64,000 nucleotides of DNA from Dipteronia dyeriana (lineage: Eukaryota > Streptophyta > Magnoliopsida > Sapindales > Sapindaceae): NCBI GenBank assembly GCA_032871835.1, contig CM065296.1:119112146-119176145 (forward strand). The letters run 5' to 3'. Both the position numbers and the translations under genes were made by a program. Under the pieces are notes generated by a model, which had not been told where the DNA came from, ran no database searches, and was given only the letters and a program-made list of their open reading frames with translations. Shown one piece after another: positions 11,940-24,026 of the stretch. The stretch's first letter is position 1. Every line of letters begins with the position of its first letter.

Positions 11940-12866
11940 ATGAGTGGAAACAGTGGCAATGAGGGAGCCTCTAGCACTAGACCTCCACTTCTCACCGGGT
12001 TGAATTATGCCTCATGGAAAGGCAAGATGGAGTCGTATATTTGCCAAATTCATGACAGGGCATGGATGGCGGTTGAAGATGGCTACACTCCACCCATGAT
12101 GACTTCTGCAGATGGAAGAGATGATGTACTCAAACCAAAGGCATAGTGGAATGAACAAAGTTTAAGGCTTCAAAGTGGAATAGAAAGGCAATGCAAGCCA
12201 TCCTATGTGCAATGGATGATAACCAGTACAAATTGGTTCAGAATACTAGGATAGCTAAAGAGGCATGGGATATCCTAGAAGTTGCACAAGAGGGAACCGA
12301 TATGGTTAAAGAATCGAAGCTTCAAGTTCTCCAAACGCAATTTGAATTGCTCAAGATGGATGAGAACGAATGCTTCAATGACTTTAAAGTAAGGTTGATG
12401 GACATTGTGAACCAAAGTCATCAACTTGATGATCCTTATTCGGATAGGAAGATCAAGCAGAAGATTATGAGATCTCTACTCGATAGATTTGAGTCTAAGG
12501 TGACGGCTTTGAAGGAGAATAGTGGTTACAAGGACATGAAGCCGAGTGAAGTGATTGGGAGGCTTCTAGCTTATGAATCTAGGAAATGTCCTAACCCCAC
12601 ACCATCGAAAAAGCAAAAGGATATTGCTTTGAAAGCCTCCAAAGTTGAGAAGGAGGAAAGTGATGACTCGGATGAAGAAATGGCCTTGCTAATGAGGAAG
12701 TTTAAGAAATTCTACAAGTCTGAGAAGAAAGGTTTTGGATCCAAGGGTCAAGACTTAAAGAAAAAGGCTCCCTTCAAAAAGTTTGAGCCTAGGCAAGAAA
12801 AGACCGAGAAGAAACGGGGTCCAATGCTATGAATGTGGTGGAATAGGTCACTTTGCCCAGGAATGT
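11940..12866 (+). pseudogene. Copia gag (capsid and nucleocapsid), broken
   Basis: Gag would form the particle that packages element RNA. The ATG at 11940 starts the conserved N-terminus (LTGLNYASWKGKMESYI), preceded in the same frame only by leader sequence. A TAG at 12144-12146 ends that frame, and homology continues after a frameshift near 12160, reaching an acidic/basic C-terminal region by 12830. A further frameshift places the nucleocapsid zinc knuckle CYECGGIGHFAQEC (12825-12866) in the frame used by pol, followed by another stop near 12912. At least three lesions are visible. Confidence 0.88.
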
Positions 12867-12968
12867 GCGAATCACAAGGTCAAGAAAAAGGGAAAAGTGA
12901 TGGTTGCCACATGAAGTGAAAATGATAACTCCAATGAAAAAGATGAGTCTTCGGATGATGAAGAACTC

Positions 12969-15900
12969 TTGGCTAACTTCATAACATTTACAACCTCTCT
13001 TAGGAGCAAAGATGCTAGTGAAGAAGAGAATGAAAGTCAAAAGGAAGACTACTCAAGTGATGATGGATCTTCATCACAATCCATAAATAGAAGTGTGGAT
13101 ATGATGGATCTCAAGGACTACATGGCTAAGTTTAAGAGCTCAAGGTTAAAGAACAAGAATGAGATCAAGAGATTAAAAGAAGAAAATCTAGACCTCTCAA
13201 CTAGAGTTGACCAACTAAATAAAGAGTTAGTGAGATCTAAGAGGAGTGAAGAAGGGTTGACGAAAGAGCTTGAAGATGCTAGAGAGTTGTTGGCCAAGAT
13301 AAACTCTAGCACCAAAAAACTTGACCATATGTTATATGTTGGAAAGAGGCCAAGTGACAAGAAGGGGCTTGGGTTTGAAGATGACAAGGTGTCTTCCACT
13401 CCAAGTAAGACCATTTTTGTAAGAAGCATGAACTTCAATGGGTCCTCTTCTTATCAATCACATAGGAAGAAACTTGACCTAGGAGAGTGTTCAAGTAGTG
13501 CTCAAGTGAATGTGGCACCAAGAAGCCCACCTCAAGCTCATCCTATAAAGGCTCCTCAGTTAACTTCACTCAACCAAAAGCTCACAAAGGGAAGACACCT
13601 ATCATGCAAGCTCAACCAAGGAAGCAATCAAGTCTTGCTCAACAACAAAGAAGGAAAGCTCCTCAACAACAAGCAAGACAACCATAAAGACATGAGAAGG
13701 CTCCAATGCATCCTCAAGGATACATGTCATTTTTATAGTATTTATGGTCACATTAGACCAAATTGCTTTAGGTATATCAAATTGTGTAGGATTGAAAGCA
13801 TGATAGAGAAGAAAAAGGCTAGAGCCATGAAGCATGATCCTAGGACATCTAGAGCCATGATGCATGATCCTAGGACATTTAGAGCCCATGTATCATTGAC
13901 CACTAGGAAGGAAAATACTGCACCTAGGTGGATAAGAAAGGATGAACACCTTTGTCATGTTGCACAAATTGCTTTGAAAGCTCATTCTTGTGATTTTTGG
14001 TATTTGGATAGTGGGTGCTCTAAGGACATGACTGAAAATAAGAGTTTCTTTGAGACTCTTGTGATGGAGAAGGGAGGAAATGTCACCTTTGGTGATGGAT
14101 CCAAAAAAAATGTCAAAGGAAAGGGAACCATTTCCATTCCTGGATTACCCTCCTTGTCCAATGCTTTGTATGCTGATGGTCTAAAAGCCAATTTGATAAG
14201 CATTTCACATCTTAGTGATGATGGACTCTCCGTCTTGTTTAGGAAAAATGATTGTTCTATTCTATTGCCTAATAGACAAACATTGTTAAAAGGAATGAGA
14301 TCTAGTGACAATTGTATTGCTATTTGTTTATCCAAGGATGAACAAATAAAGTTGTGGCATGAAAGACTTGGTCACGTGAACTTTAGGGATTTAAGAATCT
14401 TAGAAAAGTTCAATGTTGTGCGAGGCCTTTTCAAGCTTGGGAAAAAGGTTAATGGTGTTTGTGGACCTTGTCAACAAGAGAAGCAAACCAAAAGTATGTA
14501 CAAAAAGGGCAAGTACTTATCCACTAAGGAACCTCTAGAGCTTCTCCACATGGATCTAATGGGTCCTATACAAACCGAGAGTTTAGGTGGAAAGAGGTAC
14601 ATTTTTATGTGTGTAGATGACTTATCTAGGTACACTTGGACTTATTTTCTTAGAGAAAAATCTGAAACTTTTGACAAGTTCAAGATACTTTGTTCTAAAA
14701 TTCAAAATGAAATAAAGTCCAAGATTAAAAGCATTAAGAGAATTATGAGTGACCATCGGAAGGAATTTGAGAATGCCCACTTTGAAAATTATTGCAATAG
14801 TCTAGGCATTTCTCATGAGTTTTCGGCTCCTAGGAAACCTCAACAAAATGGAGTTGTTGAAAGGAAAAATAAGGTTCTTCAAGAGATTGACCGTGTGATG
14901 TTGCTTAGCAACAATGTCCCTAGGAATCTTTGGGCTGAAGCCGTCAACACGGCATGCTACATAAGAAATAGAGTCTTCCTTAGGCCCCACACTAGGCAAA
15001 CCTCCTCTGAGTTATGGAAAGGTAGAAAGCCAAATGTTAGCTATTTCCACACCTTTGGAAGCAAATGCTACATTTTGAATGACCGTGATCAACTTAGAAA
15101 ATTTGATGCTAAGAGTGATGAGGGTATATTCATTGGTTACGCCTTAAATAGTAGAGTCTATAAAGTTTTCAATCTAAGGACTAGGACCGTAATGGAATCA
15201 TCTAATGTTGTCATTGATGATACTAGGCTCAAAACTAGTGACCATGAGGAGGAGGTAGATCTAGTTAATGACTCCCCTTTGGAGAAAGTAGTTGATATCT
15301 CTAATGTTGAAAAGGCTAATCTTGATGATGACATAGCACAACTTAGTGATAGGATTCCTCACTTGGACTCAAAAGAACTTGCTCCATGGGTTAGGAAACT
15401 TCATGACAAAGATGACATTATTGGTGAGGTTAGTGAGGGTGATCGGACTAGGCGTCAAATGGCTAATCTAATTAGCTACACTTGTTACACCTCTCAAATA
15501 GAACCCAAGAAAATTGATGAAGCATTAAAGGATGAATTTTGGGTTCTTGCCAAGCAAGAAGAGCTTAACCAATTTGAAAGGAATGAGGTTTGGACTCTAG
15601 TTCCTAGGCCTAAGAACACCAATGTGATAGGCACCAAGTGGGTATATAGGAACAAATCCGATGAGGATGGCAACATTGTGTGAAACAAGGCTAGACTTGT
15701 AGCACAAGGATACTCTCAAATTGAGGGTATTGACTTTGAGGAGACATTTGCTCCCGTTGCTAGGATTGAGTCCATTAGGCTTCTTTTATCCATTTCTTGT
15801 TTGCACAAGTTCAAATTATATCAAATGGATGTTAAGAGTGTCTTCCTCAATAGTTTCTTGCAAGAGGAAGTATTTATTGAGCAACACAAAGGGTTTGTAG

Positions 15901-17034
15901 ATCCTCACCACCCTGATAATATCCATCATCTCAAGAAAGCTTTATATGGGTTGAAACAAGCACCAAGGGCTTGGTATGAGCGTCTCACCCAATATCTCAT
16001 AGACAATGGTTACACTAGGGGTAGTGTTGACAAGACTCTATTCATCAAGAAAGACAAGGATGAGCTCTTTATAGCTCAAATCTATGTTGATGATATAGTC
16101 TTTGGCTCCACAAATGACATCAAAGTCCAACAATTTGTTGATGTCATATCTCATGAGTTTGAGATAAGCCTTGTTGGTGAGTTAAGTTACTTTCTAGGTT
16201 TACAAATTAAGCAAATGGATGATGGGATTTTCATATCTCAAGCTAAGTATGCCAAAAACCTAGTGAAGAAATTTGGCCTTGAAAGTGCCAAACATTATGA
16301 TACACCCATGAGCACCACTTTGAAGCTAAGCAAGGATGCTAATGGTAAAAGTGTGGACCAAACTTTATATCGTGGTATGATTGGTAGCTTGTTCTATTTG
16401 ACCGCAAGTAGGCCTGGTATCTCTTTTAGTATGGGTGTGTGTGCTAGGTACCAAGCGGATCCTAAGGAGTCTCATCTCTCTTCTCTCTTCTATAAAGAGA
16501 ATTATTCGATATGTGAATGGGACATCTAACTATGGGATTTGGTAATCTTTTGACACTAATGCTAATCTTGTAGGCTTTAGTGATGCATATTGGGCAGGAA
16601 ATTGTGATGATAGGAAAAGTACATCGGGCGGGTTCTTTTTCCTTAGGAATAACCTTGTCTCTTGGTTTTGTAAGAAGAAAAATTCGATTTCCTTGTCCAC
16701 GGCTGAGGCCGAATACATTGCTGCTGGGAGTGGATGCACACAACTTCTCTTGATGAAGCAAATGCTAGTCGACTATGGATTCAATCAAGGTACTCTTACT
16801 CTCTTTTGTGATAACATGAGTGCAATTAATATTTCAAAGAATCCGGTTCAGCATTCTAGGACTAAGCATATTGACATTCGTCATCATTTCATAAGAGAAC
16901 AAGTTGATAGCAAATGCATTGTACTTAAACATGTAGGTACAAATGATCAACTAGCGAATCTATTTACTAAACCCTTAGATGCTACTCGATTCAAGACTCT
17001 TAGTAGATCTATTGGGATTTGTTTAATGGAGTGA
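12969..17034 (+). pseudogene. Copia pol: protease, integrase, RT, RNase H, broken
   Basis: Provides the enzymes for cDNA synthesis and integration. In order: an acidic, coiled-coil-rich gag/pol linker to about 13900; aspartic protease with WYLDSGCSKDMT (about 14000-14035); pre-integrase motif LWHERLGH; integrase with its catalytic aspartates in HMDLMGP and MSDHRKEF and glutamate in NGVVERKN; reverse transcriptase with YVDDI near 16085; and RNase H with STAEAEYIA near 16700. A stop at 15681-15683 precedes the RT core, a frameshift lies near 16470, and another stop falls near 16540 before the RNase H. The last frame ends at 17034. All catalytic centres are still readable, so the copy is fairly young but dead. 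Confidence 0.92.
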
Positions 17035-18298
17035 TGTGTTGTGGTCTTTGACCCCATAAGGGGAACTCAAGCAAAGAGAGCTATTGTATACTTGTTGCAT
17101 CCATTTTTTTTTTAAATGTTTATGCTCTTTTATTGATTGCTTGAGTAGCTTGGTTGCACTTATATATTATATTGTATTTCCTTCAATAAGTGTGAACTTT
17201 GCTTTGATTACAATCCATGTCATATTTAAGTTCAAACATGCATTTTTGGACTAGGAGATCTACATAGGAAGTACAAGTTGAATGACCTATAATTATCTCC
17301 ATTATATGATGATTCTTTAATGACATGCCAATGAAAAATGATAAAGCATAAATTGTTGATTGCAATTGTTAAATGCAAAATATTGTGTACAAAGAAGCTA
17401 GTGAGACTAAAATATTGTAACAATGTCTCTCTTTCTTTATTGGTTGAACATGACTACTATCATACGGGTATCCTCCCGGAAAAATCAAATAGAGTGCAAA
17501 GTTGCTCATGCCATGTTTAGCTTATAAAGTTAAATATAGTGCCATTTAAAACATGAATCTATAAAACTCTATATCCTTGCTTCTCTCATGACAAATGGTG
17601 AAATTGGTTTGACTTATATTGGAAACCTTTGTCATTTGCTTTTCCAAATACCATTGTTTTTGGACTTGAACGCAACATGTCTTGTATGCAAAGCATTTTT
17701 TGATTCACACATTTTCGTTCAAATAAATCTCCTTGTTTCTCTCCTATTAATAGAGTTTCATAATTGTGACTTATATAATTATGCAACAATCTTGTATGCT
17801 CTTTTCTTTCTTTGCCTTGAGTGACCCGGTTGAGGACCCCTCCTTTGCCTATATCATGACAAAAAGGGGGAGTAGCATTGACCTAGCATTGCCTAGCGTT
17901 GTGATGTTAGGGGAGTATCATGTGTTGGCCTTGATGGGGAGCATTGCATAAGTAGTAGTACTTGTTTTAGGGGGAGATTACATTTAGGGGGAGTAACCCT
18001 TTGAGGAGGAGCATTGCATGGCGCATTACTCATATTCTTATATGCAAATGCTTTTGTTTAATATTCACTTGATCATCTCACATGCACTTGGTTTGGAAAG
18101 TGTATTTGTGTTTGCTTTGTGTGTAGGGTTGATATTTCTACAAGAGATTGAAGATTTTAAGTTCTGAAGTTTTGAAGTTTTGAAGTTTTTTTATTGTTTA
18201 TCTCTTTATAATGTAGAATATCTTCCCGTGTTTTTATTTTGTTTTGTGAGGATCAATGTGAGTGGTGGTTTTGTCACGAAATAGTCAAAGGGGGAGAT
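17035..18298 (+). other. Sirevirus 3' spacer with repeated polypurine motifs
   Basis: No intact env-like frame remains in this 1.26-kb spacer. AGGGGGAG-type purine runs occur at about 17860-17873, 17909-17915, 17969-17977 and 17986-17993, and directly at the 3' LTR (AAAGGGGGAGAT, 18287-18298). Sireviruses are known for multiple polypurine tracts in this position; the last one should prime plus-strand synthesis. Confidence 0.75.
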
Positions 18299-19894
18299 TG
18301 TAAAGTCCTCAATTGTTGATTGTCTTATTTCATGAACAAACCACATTGATGGGGTTCATGTAAGGGTAGCTTAGGCTCTCAAGACCTCAGGAGGAGAAGT
18401 ACCAAAGGTAAAATTCTTGTGCTTACTTACTTTGAAGAGATAGGTGCACACACTCACATATTCATGCATAACTCTTGATCATATATGTTGATTGTTTACT
18501 TGTGTGCATTTTAGTTTAAATGATTCTTGTTGACCTATTTGCATCTTGCTATGAAAGTTTTATGTCTTGCTAGGCATTAGAATAGGATGCAATCTCATCA
18601 CTCTCGAACTTATTGATTTTGTGCATTTGAGTGTTGAAAAAATAGGCCTTGTGCTGGTGGTGCACTACTCGACTAGCGTACCTCACCAACGCAACATTCA
18701 CAGTGGACCGCCGCTAGTCATGCGCCACTGAACTGCGCTGCTGCTGCACCCGCACGCAGTTGAAAAATGTGGGTGTGTGCTGGTGGTGCGCTACTCGTCT
18801 AGCGAAGCCTCACCAGCACAAACATCCCAGAGAATCTGACTTGTGTTGTGCCACTGGGATGCGCCACTCGTCCAATGCCTTTTATAAAAATAGGTTGTGC
18901 GCTGGTGGTGCGCTACTCGACCAGCGCACACAGAGGAAGCTGGAACATTTTTTCCAAAATGACCTCACTTTGTTTGGATCTTATATATATATATAACTCA
19001 TTGCCTTAAGGTCATGTAAGAGTTCATAACATCAAATATTTTCCTTAGAACACATTTCAAAGGAAAAACACTTTCAAGAACTCATTTTTAATCACTCAAA
19101 GCATTCCCATGTACATCAAAACTTCATCTTGCATCATCTAAGTTCATTTAGAGTGCATCTATGGATAGGGTTGCTGCATCACATCTTGTTTGGTAAGTTC
19201 TTCACTATCTTCTTACAAGTTAAGTGTTTTACTTGTTAAACCTTCTCTTTAATTATTTGTATGCTCTTAGAAGATTTTCTAGATACAAATTAGAGATTGT
19301 TGTGATGCCATGATTGAGTGTGGTATTGTGATAGCTTCATAGGATTTGTTGATCTATGTTTAGCTAAACTTCTTGAACATGTCATTTAGCTCTTGATATC
19401 TAGGATTGCATTAATTGTCATCTCATTATTCTAGATAAGCAGATAGGGTTTCCTAGCCTTGTTTGTTCATTGAATATCATCATATATTCACTTAGGACAC
19501 TTTATCTCTTCATTGAGAAGTAAGTCTTGTGTTGCTTCCGGGAGTAGGTAGCTTAAAACACAAGCAAGATGAACTAGGTTCACTTATACCGGGATTAGGT
19601 AGTGGCGGAGGACTAAACCGGGATTAGGTTTTAATTCCTTTATCATTAGTGGATTTGAGGTTCTAGTGTGGCACACTCATTAGCCCGTGGTTTTTGCCAT
19701 TTGGAGGGTTTCCACATATATCTCAAGTGTTTTTACTATTTCCGCATTTATTACACTTGTGGTATCTTTGTAACTAGATATGGGTATTTTCATCAACTTG
19801 ACTCTTAACGAAAATTGGGTAAAAGTTAATTAAAATATATTCACCCCCCCCCCCCCCCTCTAGATTAATATTTCACACCATAATAATTGTTTCA
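18299..19894 (+). repeat. 3' LTR of the Sirevirus-type copia element
   Basis: 1,596 bp, paired with 10226-11814. It keeps a perfect 11-bp stem TGTGCGCTGGT/ACCAGCGCACA with a 13-nt loop (18896-18930), a TATA-like run at about 18982-18995 and a longer C-run at about 19845-19858. Confidence 0.92.
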
Positions 19895-20813
19895 ATAGAT
19901 AAAGAAATCATTTTTTTTTAATTTGAGGTGGTGCACGGGCCCCCACCTAGTCTCCAAGTGGGTCCACCCCTGAGATTCGGATTCGTTGATTCGAGTACGA
20001 ATACCGGAAACAAATTCTACTATTAATCTGTTGATCTGCACACAAATACTAGAAAAATAGGTTTTAAAATCGTTGACCTGTACAGGATACAAAAAATGGA
20101 CGATAAAAGAGAAAACTCTTCAATTTTTATTAATTCAACAACTGATTTTCAAAACCTAATACAAACTACTTAAATAATAAAAGCAACCCGAATCTCTTAG
20201 GATTCGATATTTCCTAAAATTTCTAAACAATAAACGAATTCTAGAACTCATAAACCAAATATAATAAGGAAATTAGATTTGATTTAATAAAATCAAATCA
20301 TTAAATAATTAACTACCTAATTAAAGTGAACATGCTAATATTTACTATTTATAATAATATTTTTAAAATAAAAAAAATCTTCAAAAAAAAATGTTCACGT
20401 TTATCTCTTGCATCATTCTCTCCAGTGTGGAGAAAATTCGTCCTCGAATTTTGTTAACTAGAATTGCATGGATATGTAGTGTCAATACACAAGATCGTTG
20501 ACAACAAACTGTGTATTTCTCGATCTTCATCATGACGTCATCCAGTCACTCCAATAGATGGAACCAAATTCATGAATCATCAAATCCTGTAACAGAAGGT
20601 AAACTGAGATAATGTTAAGGCGAGGAACCTGTGACTCGTAAAAACAATCCATTAAATATGAATTGCTCTCATATTGCATTTTCTCAAACATATCTTCATC
20701 AAAAACCGGTGGATTATCAAAATCGATAAAAACCGCTTCCAATACATATGTATCGTCAAAAAACACTGGATGATAGGAGGCTAATTGTATTTGGGGTTTC
20801 ATAGATTTTTTTT
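19895..20813. other. Non-coding stretch with the left arm of an inverted repeat
   Basis: The arm at 19976-20060 is inverted relative to 21711-21794. Three degenerate tandem units of GTTGATCTGCACACGAATAC type start near 19985, 20030 and 20073. A 90-codon minus-strand frame at 20530-20802 has no recognisable domain. Upstream on the minus strand, GAGGACGAATTTTCTCC (about 20435) recalls the 3' end of some LTR retroelement coding regions. Confidence 0.4.
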
Positions 20814-21537
20814 GGGCAATTTACCATTTTGGTCCTGAATTTATTTTAAAATTCCAAATTGTTTACGACTTTTATAAAAAAAACCAAATTAGTCCTCACA
20901 TTTTTTTTCAAGTGCCAAATTAGTCTCTCCCTTTTCAGAAGTGATCAAATTGATCATTCTAAATGTTTAATGATGTTAAATATAACAGTTGACTTTAACA
21001 ATTTTAGTTAAAGTACGTAAGTACCTTTTATTTATCATATTAGAGCAAAACTGTTATGTTTTTGTGCATTATATTCACCATTATAAATACAAAAAAAAAA
21101 AAAACGTATTAATGAAACATCATTTGTACTTATTTTAATTAAAATTTTCTAAAAAAAAAATTATAATAAGTCAATGTCAATTATACCCTTAGTTACTATT
21201 TATTCTCAGTTTAGTCTTTTACCATTTTTTTATAATTGTTATTTTTTGTTAATATTATACAAACATTGTTGGCAAAATTATTTAAAAATCAAAACCCACA
21301 AATAAAATAAACAAAAATATGCATGGGTTAAAAAAACCATGCATGTGTCATTATTATATTGTTTAAGAGTAAAATACACTTTTACCCCTACACAGTTAAA
21401 GTTGACTGACGAAACTTAGTTAGAATGACTGATTTGTCACTTGGGAAAAATGTAAGGACCAATTTGGTCAGTTTTGTAAAAGTCACAAATAACTTGAATT
21501 TTTTTTTAAAAGTCCATGGCCAACTTGGTAATTGCCC
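20814..21537. mobile_element. Long-TIR MITE, probably Mutator-like
   Basis: The 724-bp element starts GGGCAATTTACCATTTTGG and ends CCAACTTGGTAATTGCCC. The inverted similarity extends at least 100 bp inward (for example AGTCCTCACATTTTTTTTCAAGTGCCAAATTAG near 20893 against its inverted counterpart near 21430). It is bounded by T-runs of 8 and 7 bases, so a target duplication is likely but cannot be measured. Nothing is coded inside; the frame spanning 21425-21667 only runs across its border. Confidence 0.75.
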
Positions 21538-21639
21538 TTTTTTTGTATGCGAAAATCTGGAAGGTGAAGAGATAGCAATCAGGAAGATAAATGTTTATGG
21601 TTCGTGGATCGATGAGCCTAGTACAACGGTAGACTCAGT

Positions 21640-21652
21640 GGCTCTGATACCA
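21640..21652 (-). promoter_or_regulatory. Orphan primer-binding site (initiator Met tRNA type)
   Basis: On the minus strand TGGTATCAGAGCC is a perfect copia-type primer-binding site. An LTR should lie to its right (higher coordinates), but no direct-repeat partner was found on the left, so it belongs to a rearranged or truncated LTR element. Confidence 0.5.
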
Positions 21653-21660
21653 TCTAATGC

Positions 21661-22573
21661 AGATTGAAAAATGGCACAAACACTGATCGATAAAAGATAG
21701 GGATAAATGATTTTTTTGGTATCCGTGTGCAGATCAAAAGATAAATAGTAGGTTCATTTTCAGTATTCGTGCACAGATCAACGGATTCAAATCGGTTACC
21801 CATCCTGCTTATCGATTGTTGTTTTGTGTGAATTTTCTCGCTACATCAGATAAGGAAATAACTCCATCAAACAATAATGTACATCAATTTGATTGTTAAA
21901 CATTAAGTACATTCAATTCAAGTAAATGGTTTATTCTCTTGATTAAAGAAATACCAAAATCAATTCATCACTCAACCCGAGTCATGAGATGAGAGCAATT
22001 GTATCTTAAACCAAAGACCTATTAAGCATAAAAATATAGAACCAAATCTTAATCTAGCATGTCAATGCATCTATTGGACACAAATGCATCACCTCCGATT
22101 ACATAATAGCAAGGTCTCTCTCGGAGTATCATACACCCGAAGCATAGATCGATGATCGCGTTTGGCAACTGGTACCAATCATCGGAAGAACGTGTGTCCG
22201 ACATGTGCCTTGGGAACACTGTTTATGAAGCCGACAACCCCTGACAAGCTAGTGACACCGGTTAAGTCGGACAAACCATGGGAAGACACGAAGCCTTGTG
22301 TGTCAGAACCAAAACCTATATAAACCCCAATCATCATTGTAATGGGGATCTTTTTTTTACTCTTCTCAACAATTGTAATAACTGTAATCAATCGGAAGTC
22401 AAAGATTATTTCTTTCATACTTAATAAATAGAGACTATTCACTCCATAGTTAACCCCTGAATGTATCATAACCGATTACCTCTTGAAGGCTCATTTTATT
22501 CCCCAACATCAATCAAACTTTTCATATTCTTTGGAGCTAACTCACAATCACTTAAATCATTCTGATCGAGCCA
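21661..22573. other. Non-coding stretch, possible LTR remnant
   Basis: Holds the right arm of the inverted repeat (21711-21794). The part next to the orphan primer-binding site may be an LTR read on the minus strand. The 22150-22500 part has no recognisable domain or structure. Confidence 0.35.
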
Positions 22574-23854
22574 TGATAACACTAGATTTTGAGCCCCTTC
22601 CTATATTTATTACTCAATTCTTGAGTAAAATCAAGTGTTTAATGGCTTGATTAAGTGTATTTGCAGGATTTTGTATTAGGGGCATCATATGGGAATTATG
22701 AGTGAAGATTGGGACCCAAAAGAGCGGAAAATTGGAAACTTGGACAAAATGACACAATATGTCGCTGTCATGATTTCAGTCATGGGAGACCGCGACACAC
22801 CACGAGACAGCAACTTTTCTAAAGTGTCACTTGTGATGTCGTCATGAAAGACCGTGACATGTCGTCATGGACAACCGCGACATACAGATAAGCGACAGTC
22901 CACCATTACGTGTTTCTAGGTTGATTTCTGACCTATTTTTAGACCCATATAAATACCCATCTTATATTTTGGTGAAAGAACATCAGCCACACGAACTTTT
23001 GGGGACACTTTCACCCTTCCATCACCATCCTTAGACACTTTCATTCCTCCATCCATCTTGGAACTTGGAAGGCAAGAAGAGGAAGCATACAATTCAAGGA
23101 ACCTCAAATGACCAACTTGGGTTTCTTCTTTAACTCTTCTTTGTTTATTTCTTTTCCTTGATGTGTAACTAATCTCTAAGTTAGGGGATTAATGTAACCG
23201 ATTAAACAGCTCTTTGTAATCCTATAGTCTAATGTTTATTAATTAAATACATTGATAGTATCTTTTATTGCAATACTGGCTCTAATTCCTTCACTTATGT
23301 TCAAATGAGACCTCAATGAATGTTTGTGTTAGGATTAGTCAATTTATGATGTTGAGGGTTAGATGTGGGTAACCATCCCATTTAGTCCTTAACTACAAGC
23401 TTACTAATTGAGAAAATTTCCATATGCATGACCATGTTATGTGTGATTTGGTTTAGAGTTTTAATTAAAAACTAATCATAACCATTGCTCATTACATGAC
23501 CATGTGTGAGTAATAAGAAAGATTAGGTGCTTCATGAAACAAACCCTATCAATTGGATTTAAGTGTTTTAATGAGACTTGTGGATTACATTAAGTAATTT
23601 AATTAGGTTGCATTGATTCCCTAGCATTCCTTCATCTTCATATTTTCGTGTGAGCTTTCGTGTTACTTAGTTTATTGCAATCTTTACATATTAGTGAGTT
23701 AAATTACCAACAAAGGATAAGCATTATGCCATTTAGTTTTCATGCACTTAGATTAGGATTTAACTAGACTAATTAGTGTTCAACTAGTAGAATCACCGAT
23801 CCCAGTGAACGAATTTTTCTTTTAAATTGATTAAGATCAAACATATTGCAATCA
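22574..23854 (+). repeat. LTR of the Athila-like element
   Basis: About 1,281 bp bounded by TG and CA and directly followed by a primer-binding site, so it is the 5' LTR. No second copy is in the window. GACCGCGACA-type short repeats occur near 22790-22880. Confidence 0.7.
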
Positions 23855-23858
23855 ATTT

Positions 23859-23876
23859 TGGCGCCGCTGCCGGGGA
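23859..23876 (+). promoter_or_regulatory. Primer-binding site, tRNA-Asp type
   Basis: TGGCGCCGCTGCCGGGGA lies four bases after the LTR end. This sequence is the one used by Athila-like and related gypsy elements and is complementary to the 3' end of a plant tRNA-Asp apart from small differences. Confidence 0.75.
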
Positions 23877-24026
23877 TCGGTGTATATTCATTAGTTGAGC
23901 ATAATTAGTTTGATTTAGGTAGTGTGTGTCATTTTATATTTATTTTGTTGGTTAGTTTTATTTTCATTTATTTTTGTTTTTTTTTTACTTCGTTGGTACT
24001 TTTGTTTTCGATGTTTAAGGACAAAC

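Larger units (their letters stand above)
10226..19894 (+). mobile_element. Sirevirus-type Ty1/copia retrotransposon
   Basis: The 9.7-kb element has LTRs at both ends (10226-11814 and 18299-19894), a primer-binding site at 11817, gag, pol and a polypurine tract next to the 3' LTR. Flanking 5-mers ATATA (10221-10225) and ATAGA (19895-19899) differ at one base, consistent with an aged target duplication. Domain order is gag, protease, integrase, reverse transcriptase, RNase H, as in copia. The long LTRs, a 1.26-kb spacer between pol and the 3' LTR, and repeated AGGGGGAG motifs in that spacer fit the Sirevirus (SIRE/Maximus) lineage. Several stops and frameshifts make it non-autonomous. Confidence 0.93.

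Noticed and set aside
12789..14999. Several minus-strand frames opposite copia pol
   Set aside because: They are mirror frames of the well-supported plus-strand gag-pol and have no domains of their own.
20530..20802. Minus-strand 90-codon frame as a host gene
   Set aside because: No domain, no intron signals, and it lies among LTR-like sequences; kept only as a note in the surrounding stretch.
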